Below, in pieces: positions 36,301-45,067 of a stretch of DNA of 56,316 nucleotides; position 1 is the first letter of the stretch, and each line of letters starts with the position of its first letter. The stretch lies in the NCBI GenBank assembly GCA_003134375.1, contig PLAY01000020.1:1-56316 (forward strand), read 5' to 3'. The notes beneath the pieces were generated by a model. That model was not told the DNA's origin. It saw nothing but the letters and a program-made list of their open reading frames with translations, and did no database searches. Position numbers and translations under genes: made by a program. The stretch comes from Limisphaerales bacterium (GTDB taxonomy: Bacteria > Verrucomicrobiota > Verrucomicrobiia > Limisphaerales > UBA11358).

Positions 36301-36735
36301 CCTTTCAGTGCGCCGTCCGCTTATCTGACGTTGACTAACGTGCCGCCGGGGGCACAGTCGTCACCAATCGTATTCGCATTGTATAGTTATAGTTATACCA
36401 CCAACACAATCTCAACTGTTATAACGAATCGGATTCATGGGCGTATAACCGGTTATATCACCAACACAACCACGACTGTTATCACGAATACGACTGTAAA
36501 CACCGTAATTGGGACGCGGACGAACCAGTCGTCATCATCCGTCCCGGCCCTTTCATGGGTGGCGTTTCCAAACACCGTTTATAATGTCCAGTTCACCACG
36601 AATTTGGCGCCGGCGAATTGGCAGCCATTGTTGACCTACACCAATAACGTGCCCATCGATCAAATGGTCACCGTTTTTGACACCAATGCGCCGGCAGCTG
36701 CCGCCAAACGGTTTTATCGCGTTTACAGTCCGTGA
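33307..36735 (+). CDS. large secreted T/N-rich protein, unknown function
   Basis: signal peptide ..ALPLLAGLILCPLAGTAA; FTNNGSLSIPND, YFENDGTLN repeats; C-terminal YNVQFTTNLAPANWQPLLTY..KRFYRVYSP. Confidence 0.65.
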   Translation: MKPTFSKSGRRLQAMALPLLAGLILCPLAGTAAIPTYINKGTIAYYSDIYNNTVSSLPQIDATNFYNSGIWDVYTLEPLLTLDYVLINQQIAYINSTIPYKTTHTLNYTNKGTMTGSVGWEFDYGTGSGGRGMSASFFNDSSGTIRAVDGTFDPLPENILNPTYYTIGYLLVSATNIVNKGSLIAGANGEIILTGSSVNLSRSLVEISPIASVGSLNGVLTNHYSPDVGIYDLYWGTTNDLYVGGSWWDGIEVDRFSGSDMAVPCGLLEDITIGPFVPTVIDSVSNNTGLLTVTATNADQTTYTVLLATNQFRQGVFVLIGNDAINGQIRFVPSGNPTNLFETVAVQLSTVNTNAASGQPQTSDIYLVDTLARDPFLALLPDYQINPAAFCSGPTYRPTNYLVSRSDPGAFGAGSPGLGTPPADFYYDPLTFTNFLVTGGWWAAHSALVDNQAAEGPPYGSVTNLPGRVRVYADNLNLNQARVSAEGEIVIQTPNLTDSANAVMDCQNLSFNLGTTNGSLNFTNLAFPFVNRLNGTNSMWSGVWTNYAMIITTNYMTVTNPPVAPSTNTTTSTIRADLTNMLQINLYIFVVDASGLKITAPVTVYDLLLHSTNNVGNTNSIVIGDSVSVVESFLLDCQSFTLDGNLTFPGISPMNPVSGTPYVAAPIQNWVYAMAPTLSYFTNNGSLSIPNDANFGDDGPANYMAFVNNGFISAGDQTINSYYFENDGTLNTTVGDCYVTTATGKFQNGKVASGADIQFFANNLKFNQSTLQASGGELDFTATNSLADTGGGSGNSFTCKYGFNLWIKPRLGDLLGTTMNTVAPTNLSIEVDHYWAGTNCGPVNSGYSNNVALGQLVLAPQGSLVTDPPLFFFAGATGGGVTNGLYVDLLDLSALGTNWDNIQQHLLQIDPSLVIYYAAAKLGFTPPPAVPGLPPQEPEEFLNGQFGGHLRWVQTFAGPNSSVAVLINGQSYEFNKALRFATTIDSNSNGIPNYADPNPFSAPSAYLTLTNVPPGAQSSPIVFALYSYSYTTNTISTVITNRIHGRITGYITNTTTTVITNTTVNTVIGTRTNQSSSSVPALSWVAFPNTVYNVQFTTNLAPANWQPLLTYTNNVPIDQMVTVFDTNAPAAAAKRFYRVYSP
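36361..36506. repeat. T/N-rich in-ORF repeat, copy B
   Basis: 45-bp perfect match at 36427-36471 to copy A; 6-bp agttat duplication near the 5' side. Confidence 0.85.
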
Positions 36736-36847
36736 CGCGTTTTGGATTGCGGGATCGCGGTTGAGAAAAGCAGCGCAACACAGAGATTACGTGAGCATGT
36801 CGCCGAAGGTTGCCATCAGGCTTTGATGGCTTACGCAAAAAGAATTC

Positions 36848-39800
36848 ATGAAGATTCGATTTTTAACTGCCCAATGGCCATGGGTTGGAAAATTTGTTGC
36901 CGCAGCCAGCGTGGCCGGGTTGCTCCCCTTCACGACACCCGCCCAGTCGGCGGCGATGCAAATACTGCCCGGACACGTTCCGGCGGTGGTGGCGCGCTTG
37001 CAGCCCGTTGAAAGCCTTGCCGGATCACAGCGGCTGAATCTTGCCATCGGCCTGCCATTACGAAATGGGGAAGCACTCACCAATCTCCTCCAGCAGATTT
37101 ACGATCCGGCCAGCACCAATTACCATCGGTATTTGACGCCGGGGCAGTTCACGAAGCGGTTTGGCCCGACCGAGCAGGATTATCAGGCGGTCGTTGCCTT
37201 CGCCAAGGCCAATGGGTTTACCGTAACCGGGACTCACCCCAATCGCATGTTGGTGGATGTCAGCGGCACAGTGACGAACATTGAAAAAGCTTTCCATGTT
37301 AAGATGCACCGTTATCAGCACCCAACGGAAGCCCGCACGTTTTATGCACCGGATGCCGAGCCGTCGCTCAACTTGACGGTTCCGGTGTTGCACATCGGCG
37401 GCCTTGACACTTTTAACGTGCCGCGTCCTTTGTTTAAGGCAACGCCGATTAATGCCGTGTCGGGCAAGGCGCTGGCCGGGGCGGCAAGCGCAGCCAATAC
37501 GGTGCCTGCCGCTGGTTCCGGGCCAATCGGCCTTTACATGGGGAACGATTTCCGGGCTGCCTATGCCCCGCACGTCTCACTCACCGGCTCGGGACAGACG
37601 GTCGCGCTTTTTGAATTGGATGGCTATTACCCAAATGACATCACGACCTACGAAAACTATGCCGGATTGCCGGGCGTTCCATTGTCCAATGTGTTGGTGG
37701 ATGGATTTAGCGGTCCTCCTGGTGCCAACAATGTTGAGGTGGCACTGGACATTGAAATGGTGGTCTCCATGTCACCGAGACTTTCCAAAATTGTCGTTTA
37801 TGAAGGGTTAAATGACGGGAACGATGCCACTATTACCGACATGTTGAACCTCATAGCCACAGATGATTCGGCCAGCCAAATCAGTTCTTCCTGGCTGCTT
37901 CCCGACAACCCCATTTGGGACTTGATATACAAGCAATATGCTGCCCAAGGGCAGTCGTTTTTCCAGGCTTCCGGTGACAATGACGCATTTGTCTGGTCAA
38001 TCCTATACCAGCAACAAACAGATAACCCATATATTACGCTTGTCGGGGGAACAACTTTGACGACCCTTCCAGGCGGGGGTTATGCGACGGAAAAGGTTTG
38101 GAACTGGGGCGGCGGCGAGGGCAGCGGCGGCGGAATCAGCCCCAATTACCTGATCCCGAGCTGGCAAGCCAACATCAACATGACGGCTAATGGCGGATCG
38201 ACAAGCAATCGGAACATTCCGGATGTTGCCATGACGGCGGATAATATTTTAGTCTTTGCGAATGATGGCAACGGCTATTCTGTCGGCGGCACCAGCGCTG
38301 CGGCGCCGTTGTGGGCTGGTTTTACCGCATTGGTCAATCAGCAGGCTGTGGCCAAAGGCGAGTCCACAGTCGGTTTTATTAACCCGGCCATTTACGCGAT
38401 TGGCAAAGGATCTGGCTATGCCTCTGCTTTTCACGATATCACGACCGGCGACAACACCTGGCTGGCCAGCCCTACCAACTTCTATGCCGTGACCGGTTAC
38501 GACCTCTGCACCGGCTGGGGCTCCCCCAACGGACAAAACCTGATTGATATTCTCATACCACCCTGCACGCCTGATGGCATACTGGAAGTGACGGTCACGC
38601 CCGCCAACGGTTCAATCCTGCTTGAAGGCACGACGCAAACAATCTATGTGCAGGTGACTGATGGTATGCCCGTGACGAATGCCACGGTGGTCGCGACCAT
38701 CATTGGCAGCACGAATATCGTTTTTAAGAACAATGGCGTTGCCCCCGACGTGACCGCCAACGATGACATTTACACCGCGTACTTGAGCGTGCCCGCTAAC
38801 ACGAATAATCTGACTTTGAGCTTCCTCATCACCGCCCCCGGCAAGACGAACAGCACCAACGTGGTCACCTACAGCGTGGTGCCGATCCCCGGAAACAACA
38901 ACTTTACCAACTCGATAAAAGTTCCCGCCGCTGGTGCGGTGTATCTGTCGAATAACAGATATGCCACCCTGCAGTCGGGTGAACCACAACATGATGGCGA
39001 CCCCACTGTGGGGGCTTCGCTTTGGTGGAATTGGACGCCGTCCGTTAACACGAATGTTTTGCTTGACGCTTATGGCAGTGCGATTGACGTCGTTCTGGCC
39101 GTCTATACCGGCAGCACTTTGACCACTTTGCAGCCAGTGGCGGCCACCAATAGCGCCGGCACGGGAATGTCAGCCCATCTCAACTTTAATGCCGTGGCGA
39201 ACACGACGTATCAGATCGCCGTGGCCAGCGCAAATTCGAATTCGGTGGGATCGCTTCGATTCAATGTGGTGCCCGGGGGGGAACCTGACACCAATGCGCC
39301 CACGGTTACCATCACCAGTCCGCTGAATGGTTATGGAACGACCAATGCCTTGCTCACTGTTTCCGGCACGGCCATTGACCAGCAGCCAAACGCTTCCGGC
39401 GTCAGCCAGGTGTTCATCAGCCTTAATGGTCAATGCCTGATCGTGGCTGCGGGCACCACCAATTGGTCGGACACGTTTGGCCTGACGCCGGGGCTGAACA
39501 ACATCGGCGTTTTGGCTGAAGATTTTGCGGGCAACATTTCCGCGCCGGTTGGCATCCAGGTCGTTTACATCCCCCAGGTTCCGTCCAATGATTTCTTTGT
39601 TAATGCGACTCCATTGACCAACCTGAGTCCGGTCACGGCTAACAATGCCGGCGCCACAAAAGAACTGGGAGAGCCCAACCACGCCGGCAACACCGGGGGC
39701 AAGTCCGTTTGGTGGTCGTTTCAACCTCCGTCTGATGGCGTCCTGACCCTTAGCACGACCAACTCCACCTTTGACACGCTCCTGGCCTTGTACACCGGCC

Positions 39801-40867
39801 CGGACGTCGCTCATCTCACCACCATCGCCGAAAATGATGATGCCTATAATGGCGCGCCAGGTGGTTTCAGCCTGATTAATCAGGCGGTGAGGGCCAATCT
39901 GGTTTACTACATTGCCGTGGACGGCTATGACGGCGCCTTCGGTAACATCGTGCTGTCTTACTCATTTGTCCCTGCAAGTCTCTGTCAGTTGACAGTCACC
40001 AACAATGCGGGAGGCACCGTGCAGGTGGCCACGGTTAATTCCCTGGGCGGCACCGAGGTGATGCCGGGAACTTCCGGCGATTTCGCCAGCGGCTCCACCG
40101 TCGTTCTGACAGCGTTTCCCAACCCGGATTACCAGTTTAATGCTTGGTCGTCTGGCAGTGTGAATTCGTCGGCCAATCCGTTCTCCTTTGTCATTACCGG
40201 CAACATGGGCATCACCGGCTCCTTCGGTCCGATGGCGTTCAGCGACGGCTTCGAAACCGGGGATCTGACGCACCTCCCGTGGAGGACGGTTTTTGACGGG
40301 AACGTACCTTGGGTTGTGCAAACCAATGTCGTCGCAGATGGCCAGTACGCGGCCAGGTCAGGCGTCATTGGCGACAGTCAAAGCAGTTCTTTGTTCCTCA
40401 CGGGCACCTTTGGGGCGGGCATCGGCTCTTTTGATTATCGCGTCAGTTCCGAGCAGTATTGGGATATCTTCAGCTTCTATGTGGACGGTGTTTTGCAGCA
40501 ACAGTGGTCGGGAGAGGTGGGTTGGGCCAACTTTGCATTTCCGTTGACCGCCGGGACGCATACTTTGGAATGGAGCTACGTCAAAGATCCCAGCTTAAGT
40601 TCCGGACTCGATGCCGCGTTCATCGACGACGTTAACCTGCCAATCGGGGGCGGCGTCCCGCCGCAATTTGGAAGTCTTGTGTTCTCCAACGGCACGTTCC
40701 AGTTCACCATTACCAGCGGGGCGAACCAGACCAACGTCATCCAGGCTTCGACCAACCTCATAAACTGGATCCCGATTTACACCAACCTTGGCTCATTCAC
40801 CTTTACAAACGCGATTGATCCGAACTATCCATTCCGCTTCTATCGCGACCTCATCCTTGGGCCGTAA
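36848..40867 (+). CDS. S53 family (sedolisin-like) peptidase with long C-terminal extension
   Basis: propeptide NYHRYLTPGQFTKRFGPTEQDYQAVVAFAKANGFTV; catalytic-like EVALDIEM (ExxxD) and GGTSAAAPLWAGF; DLCTGWGSPNG. Confidence 0.85.
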   Translation: MKIRFLTAQWPWVGKFVAAASVAGLLPFTTPAQSAAMQILPGHVPAVVARLQPVESLAGSQRLNLAIGLPLRNGEALTNLLQQIYDPASTNYHRYLTPGQFTKRFGPTEQDYQAVVAFAKANGFTVTGTHPNRMLVDVSGTVTNIEKAFHVKMHRYQHPTEARTFYAPDAEPSLNLTVPVLHIGGLDTFNVPRPLFKATPINAVSGKALAGAASAANTVPAAGSGPIGLYMGNDFRAAYAPHVSLTGSGQTVALFELDGYYPNDITTYENYAGLPGVPLSNVLVDGFSGPPGANNVEVALDIEMVVSMSPRLSKIVVYEGLNDGNDATITDMLNLIATDDSASQISSSWLLPDNPIWDLIYKQYAAQGQSFFQASGDNDAFVWSILYQQQTDNPYITLVGGTTLTTLPGGGYATEKVWNWGGGEGSGGGISPNYLIPSWQANINMTANGGSTSNRNIPDVAMTADNILVFANDGNGYSVGGTSAAAPLWAGFTALVNQQAVAKGESTVGFINPAIYAIGKGSGYASAFHDITTGDNTWLASPTNFYAVTGYDLCTGWGSPNGQNLIDILIPPCTPDGILEVTVTPANGSILLEGTTQTIYVQVTDGMPVTNATVVATIIGSTNIVFKNNGVAPDVTANDDIYTAYLSVPANTNNLTLSFLITAPGKTNSTNVVTYSVVPIPGNNNFTNSIKVPAAGAVYLSNNRYATLQSGEPQHDGDPTVGASLWWNWTPSVNTNVLLDAYGSAIDVVLAVYTGSTLTTLQPVAATNSAGTGMSAHLNFNAVANTTYQIAVASANSNSVGSLRFNVVPGGEPDTNAPTVTITSPLNGYGTTNALLTVSGTAIDQQPNASGVSQVFISLNGQCLIVAAGTTNWSDTFGLTPGLNNIGVLAEDFAGNISAPVGIQVVYIPQVPSNDFFVNATPLTNLSPVTANNAGATKELGEPNHAGNTGGKSVWWSFQPPSDGVLTLSTTNSTFDTLLALYTGPDVAHLTTIAENDDAYNGAPGGFSLINQAVRANLVYYIAVDGYDGAFGNIVLSYSFVPASLCQLTVTNNAGGTVQVATVNSLGGTEVMPGTSGDFASGSTVVLTAFPNPDYQFNAWSSGSVNSSANPFSFVITGNMGITGSFGPMAFSDGFETGDLTHLPWRTVFDGNVPWVVQTNVVADGQYAARSGVIGDSQSSSLFLTGTFGAGIGSFDYRVSSEQYWDIFSFYVDGVLQQQWSGEVGWANFAFPLTAGTHTLEWSYVKDPSLSSGLDAAFIDDVNLPIGGGVPPQFGSLVFSNGTFQFTITSGANQTNVIQASTNLINWIPIYTNLGSFTFTNAIDPNYPFRFYRDLILGP

Positions 40868-40882
40868 CCCGCCCGCGAGCCG

Positions 40883-41467
40883 ATGAAAGTCTGTGGCCTG
40901 ACCGGCGGCATTGGCATGGGAAAATCCACCGTTGCCGAATTCCTCCGCAGCCGCGGCGCGCAGGTGGTGGACGCCGACGAACTGGCGCGCCAGCTCGTTC
41001 AACCCGGCCAGCCCGCATTGAACGAAATCCGGGACGCCTTCGGGAAAAAGATCGTGGCCCCCGGCGGCCGGCTCCGCCGTGATGAACTGGCGCGCATCGT
41101 TTTTTCTGACGCCACGGCGCGCGAAAAACTCGAAGCCATCCTTCACCCGCGCATCCGTGAACGCTGGCTCGCCCAGGTTGAAATCTGGCGCCAGGAAAAC
41201 CGTGCGCTCGCTGTTGTGGTGATTCCACTGCTTTTCGAAACCCGGGCCGAATCCCATTTTGACAAAATCATTTGCGTCGCCTGTTCCGCCCCGGCCCAGC
41301 GCGAACGCTTGCTCGCGCGCGGGTGGACGCCGGAGCAAATCCAGCAGCGCCTGGCCGCGCAATGGCCGGTGGAACAAAAAATATCCCGCGCCGATTTCGT
41401 GGTGTGGACCGATGGCGCGCTGGACACGCACGTGCGGCAGCTCGAACGAATATTTGTAAAGCTTTGA
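40883..41467 (+). CDS. coaE: dephospho-CoA kinase
   Basis: MKVCGLTGGIGMGKSTVAEFLRSRGAQVVDADELARQLVQPGQPAL; HPRIRERW; VVVIPLLFETRAESHFD. Confidence 0.93.
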   Translation: MKVCGLTGGIGMGKSTVAEFLRSRGAQVVDADELARQLVQPGQPALNEIRDAFGKKIVAPGGRLRRDELARIVFSDATAREKLEAILHPRIRERWLAQVEIWRQENRALAVVVIPLLFETRAESHFDKIICVACSAPAQRERLLARGWTPEQIQQRLAAQWPVEQKISRADFVVWTDGALDTHVRQLERIFVKL

Positions 41468-41508
41468 TGGTGGGACCGGCGTCCCGCCTGTCTCTGAAAT
41501 TCAGGAAG

Positions 41509-41529
41509 CCTTTGTTTCAGAAACAAAGG
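41509..41529. terminator. possible hairpin after coaE
   Basis: CCTTTGTTT-CAG-AAACAAAGG, perfect 9-bp stem; no clear T-tract. Confidence 0.35.
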
Positions 41530-41566
41530 TTGCGCCATGGCCCATTGCCAATTTACCGTCCAACCT

Positions 41567-41950
41567 TCAGCTTCCCGGCAACACCCTGGCCACGGCTGCG
41601 CGCAGGTCTGCCAGCAAAAATGGTTTGCTGATTATGAAGTCCACGCCCCTCAGCGGATTGCCGGAAGACTTCAACATTTCGGCATGGGCTGAAATCATTA
41701 TGATTGGCTGATGAGGCAGGCGCTGCTTGATGACGGCGGCCAGTTCATCACCTTGCATTCCCTGCAAGGCATAATCCACGGTGATCAGGTCAAACTTGCC
41801 CTGCTCAAGCAGGGACAAAGCTTCTTTGCTGCCATTGGCAGTCTGAACTTTGTGCCCGTCAAACTTGAGCATCATCTTGATGGCGTCGCAGACGGCGGGT
41901 TCGTCGTCCACCACCAAAATTTGTCGCGCTTGATTTCCCGGTGCTGGCAT
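41567..41950 (-). CDS. response regulator receiver-domain protein
   Basis: QILVVDDEPAVCDAIKMMLKFDGHKVQTA, FDLITVDYALQGMQGDEL, PIIMISA, ISKPFLLADL. Confidence 0.88.
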   Translation of the reverse strand: MPAPGNQARQILVVDDEPAVCDAIKMMLKFDGHKVQTANGSKEALSLLEQGKFDLITVDYALQGMQGDELAAVIKQRLPHQPIIMISAHAEMLKSSGNPLRGVDFIISKPFLLADLRAAVARVLPGS

Positions 41951-42237
41951 CGTGGTTAAGATATAAGAAGGAATGGTATGCCCATTTTCCTCGAACACAA
42001 ATTTACTTATTAACAAGAAATGAGTTGTTAACAAAACCGGCCGGCTTGCAATTCAGAACCGCTTCCTCATCATGTCCCTCGCCTCCCGCAACGAAGAGGG
42101 TGGGCATGCAAGCGGGACCGGGTGAGGGGTTCCGCAAAATCAACCAAAGTTCCAGTTGTTATGGAAAATTGATGTTATTCCACTGACCGCATTGCCGCTT
42201 GACTCTCAACCCTCAACTCTCAACCATAAACTTTCAA

Positions 42238-43885
42238 ATGGGCACGCTTTATTACGGCGACAACCTCGACATCCTCCGGCGTTACCTCAAGGACGAGACC
42301 GTGGACCTCGTTTATCTCGATCCGCCCTTCAACTCCGCCCAAAACTACAACGCCTTCTTCCACGAAAAAGACGGCACCGACGCCGCCAGCCAGATTCACG
42401 CCTTCGAGGACACCTGGCATTGGGACATTGAGACCAAGAAAGCCTACGACGCCGTCACCGAGCAGCCCGGTAAGGTCTCCGACGTGATGCAGGCCTTTTA
42501 CACCTTTCTAGGCGGCAACGACATGATGGCCTACCTCACCATGATGTCCTCGCGCCTCGTCGAACTGCGCCGCGTCCTCAAACCCACCGGCTCCCTCTAC
42601 CTCCACTGCGACCCCACCGCCTCCCATTACCTCAAACTTCTGCTGGATGCGATTTTCGGCGGGGGAAATTTTCGGAATGAAATCATCTGGGAACGAACGA
42701 CCGGGCGAAAATCCGTAAGTCAATTTGGCCGGGTTCACGACATAAATCCTGTTCTACTCAAAAAACCCTGAATCAAAGTGGAATGAAATCACGCTGCCTC
42801 AATCGGAAGAAAACGCGAAAGGACACGACTTGATGCGCGACGAGAAAGGACTGTATCGCGTTTCCGATCTTAGCGGTGCTGGTCAAGGGCCTGGACGGAG
42901 TTTTGGTGGCAAAGTAATTCAGCCTCCAGCGGGACGGCATTGGCAGTTTGATCAAGCTGGAATGGATGAGCTTTGGTCTGACGGCAGAATTATTTTTTCA
43001 AAGAACGGCAATCCAAGGCTGAAGACCTATCTCATAGATTTGCCGGGCGTTTCAGTTCGCGACATTTGGACTGACATTGAGCCTGTGAATTCCGGAGCGG
43101 CCGAACGTCTCGGCTACCCGACGCAAAAGCCCGTGGCGTTGCTGGAGCGTATCATCCAGGCCAGCAGCAATCCCGGCGACGTGGTGCTGGACCCGTTCTG
43201 CGGCTGCGGCACGACCATCGACGCCGCCGAAAAACTCGGCCGCGACTGGATCGGCATTGACGTGACGCAACTCGCCATTTCCCTCATCAAGAACCGCCTG
43301 CAAGACACCTATGGCCACCGCCTGAAATTCGTGAGCGGCCCGCCTGTCCTACACGAATCTATCGTCCGCATCATCGGCGAACCCACCACGCCCAACGAGG
43401 CTGCCACGCTCGCCGAAGACGACAAATATCAATTCCAATGGTGGGCGCTCGGCCTTGTCGGCGCGCGCCCCGTCGAGCAAAAGAAAGGCGCGGACCACGG
43501 CATAGACGGCAAAATCCTTTTCCGCGACGACCCCAAAGCCGCCAAACCGGAACAAATCATCATCCAAGTCAAGGGCGGCAAGACCGGCGTGAAAGACGTG
43601 CGCGATTTGCGCGGCGTGCTGGATCTCGAGAAAGCCGCCATCGGCATTTTAATTTCCCTGCAACCGCCCACCGGCCCGATGGAAACCGAAGCCGCCAGCG
43701 CCGGCTTTTACGAGCACAAGACCAACCGGCAGAAATACCCGCGCCTGCAACTCCGCACCGTCAAAGAATTGATGGAAGGCAAGGGGATCGAGCGTCCATC
43801 CACCGTCGCCGCCACGGACGAAACCTTCAAGAAAGCGCCCGAATCAAAGAAAAAGCAACACGAGCAAAAAGCGCTGGAGTTGTGA
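42238..43885 (+). pseudogene. frameshifted amino-DNA-methyltransferase with PD-(D/E)xK-like C-terminal domain
   Basis: MGTLYYGDNLDILRRY, LDPPFNSAQNYN (motif IV) in frame 1; DPFCGCGTTIDAAEKLGRDWIGIDVT (motif I) in frame 2; one extra A in 42744-42746 breaks VHDI-ILFYSKNPESKWNEI. Confidence 0.85.
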
Positions 43886-43996
43886 AAAATGCGACGGCAC
43901 AAACCCGGATTGTCGTGGGAATGCGGTCCTGCGGAGATTGACGGTTGAAGCAACCCGCGCGATATTGTACTGTTTAATTGATTAACAGGTGAATTT

Positions 43997-44590
43997 ATGA
44001 AAACAAGAAATTGGCAAAACATGGTGGCAGTCATGGCCATCGCCGGGCTGGCATTATCGGCGTCAACGGCGCTGTCACAGGATTCGTCCGCTAAAAACAC
44101 GGTGCAACCGGCGGCGGTCAATGCGTCCGCGCCGCAATTGTCTTACGGCGTGTCACAAGTTGTGAAACTCGCGCAGGCTAAAATCGGCGATGACACGATC
44201 ATCGCTTACATCAAAAACTCCCGGAACAGCTATGGTTTGACCGTGGACCAGATCATTTATCTGCGGCAACAAGGCATTTCTGACACAGTCATCACGGCGA
44301 TGTTGAACCAACCCGGACCGGGGGTGGCCGTAGCCACACCGACAACGCCTGCACCGCAGCCGGTGGCTTCTTCGACCGTCACCACAGTGTCAGGTTCGAC
44401 GGCCACAGTTGCGCCGACGGTGACGTATGTTCAAACCGTGCCGGATACTACTTACTATTATCAACCGTATTATTACCAACCTTATTACTACCCGGATTAT
44501 GCCTGGTATCCGCCGGTGTCATTTTCCTTCGGCTGGGGCTGGGGAGGTGGCTGGTATGGTGGAGGCGGGCACGGTGGCTGGCACCGCTGA
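43997..44590 (+). CDS. secreted low-complexity Y/G/W-rich protein
   Basis: signal peptide MKTRNWQNMVAVMAIAGLALSASTALSQ; YYYQPYYYQPYYYPDYAWYPP and GWGWGGGWYGGGGHGGW tail. Confidence 0.7.
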   Translation: MKTRNWQNMVAVMAIAGLALSASTALSQDSSAKNTVQPAAVNASAPQLSYGVSQVVKLAQAKIGDDTIIAYIKNSRNSYGLTVDQIIYLRQQGISDTVITAMLNQPGPGVAVATPTTPAPQPVASSTVTTVSGSTATVAPTVTYVQTVPDTTYYYQPYYYQPYYYPDYAWYPPVSFSFGWGWGGGWYGGGGHGGWHR

Positions 44591-44735
44591 AAAAGGGGTC
44601 ATCCAATAATTGACAATTTTCCCACCCGCCCATCGAATTGGTAGTAGCGGGTCAGTTTGAGCCAAATTGGTGGGGCGGCGCTGCCGCGCCGCCATCCTCC
44701 AGCCATGCTGTTGCCGTCCGTTTGCAGCCCCGCTG

Positions 44736-44885
44736 CGCCCGCGCATACAACTCCGCACGGTGAAGGAATTGATGGAAGGGAAGGGGATTGAGCGCCCGTC
44801 CACCGTCGCCGCCACGGACGAGACCTTCAAGAAAGCACCGGAATCAAAGAAAAAGCAGCACGAGCAAAAAGCTTTGGAGTGGTGA
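44736..44885 (+). pseudogene. orphan 3'-tail copy of the methyltransferase gene
   Basis: QLRTVKELMEGKGIERPSTVAATDETFKKAPESKKKQHEQKALEW* nearly identical to the end of the 42238-43885 gene. Confidence 0.9.
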
Positions 44886-44911
44886 GGCGTCCAAGTTCAT
44901 CGTTCTTTCAT

Positions 44912-44996
44912 CGTAGCGGCGTGTCGGCAGACCGCCGCATTTCTTCGGAAATTTGAATTGTCCGTCCCGCATTGCGGGATGCCGAAAGCCGCTACG
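44912..44996. repeat. ~85-bp inverted-repeat (MITE-like) element
   Basis: cgtagcggc..gccgctacg ends; inner TCCCGC-att-GCGGGA (44965-44979). Confidence 0.65.
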
Positions 44997-45067
44997 CTGG
45001 TTTTGCAACGGTCTCGGTTTACGAATATCGTGCCTTGGCGAAAAAACTCTGCTAACCTTTTGCCGTC

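Noticed and set aside
36742-37011. 89-aa ORF upstream of and overlapping the S53 peptidase start
   Set aside because: Overlaps the signal peptide and propeptide coding region in another frame; no support.
43313-43360. 'ggcccgcctgtcctacac' in the methyltransferase as another palindromic insert
   Set aside because: Only a partial match to one arm with no second arm; the peptide (GPPVLHESIVRIIGEP) looks like ordinary sequence.
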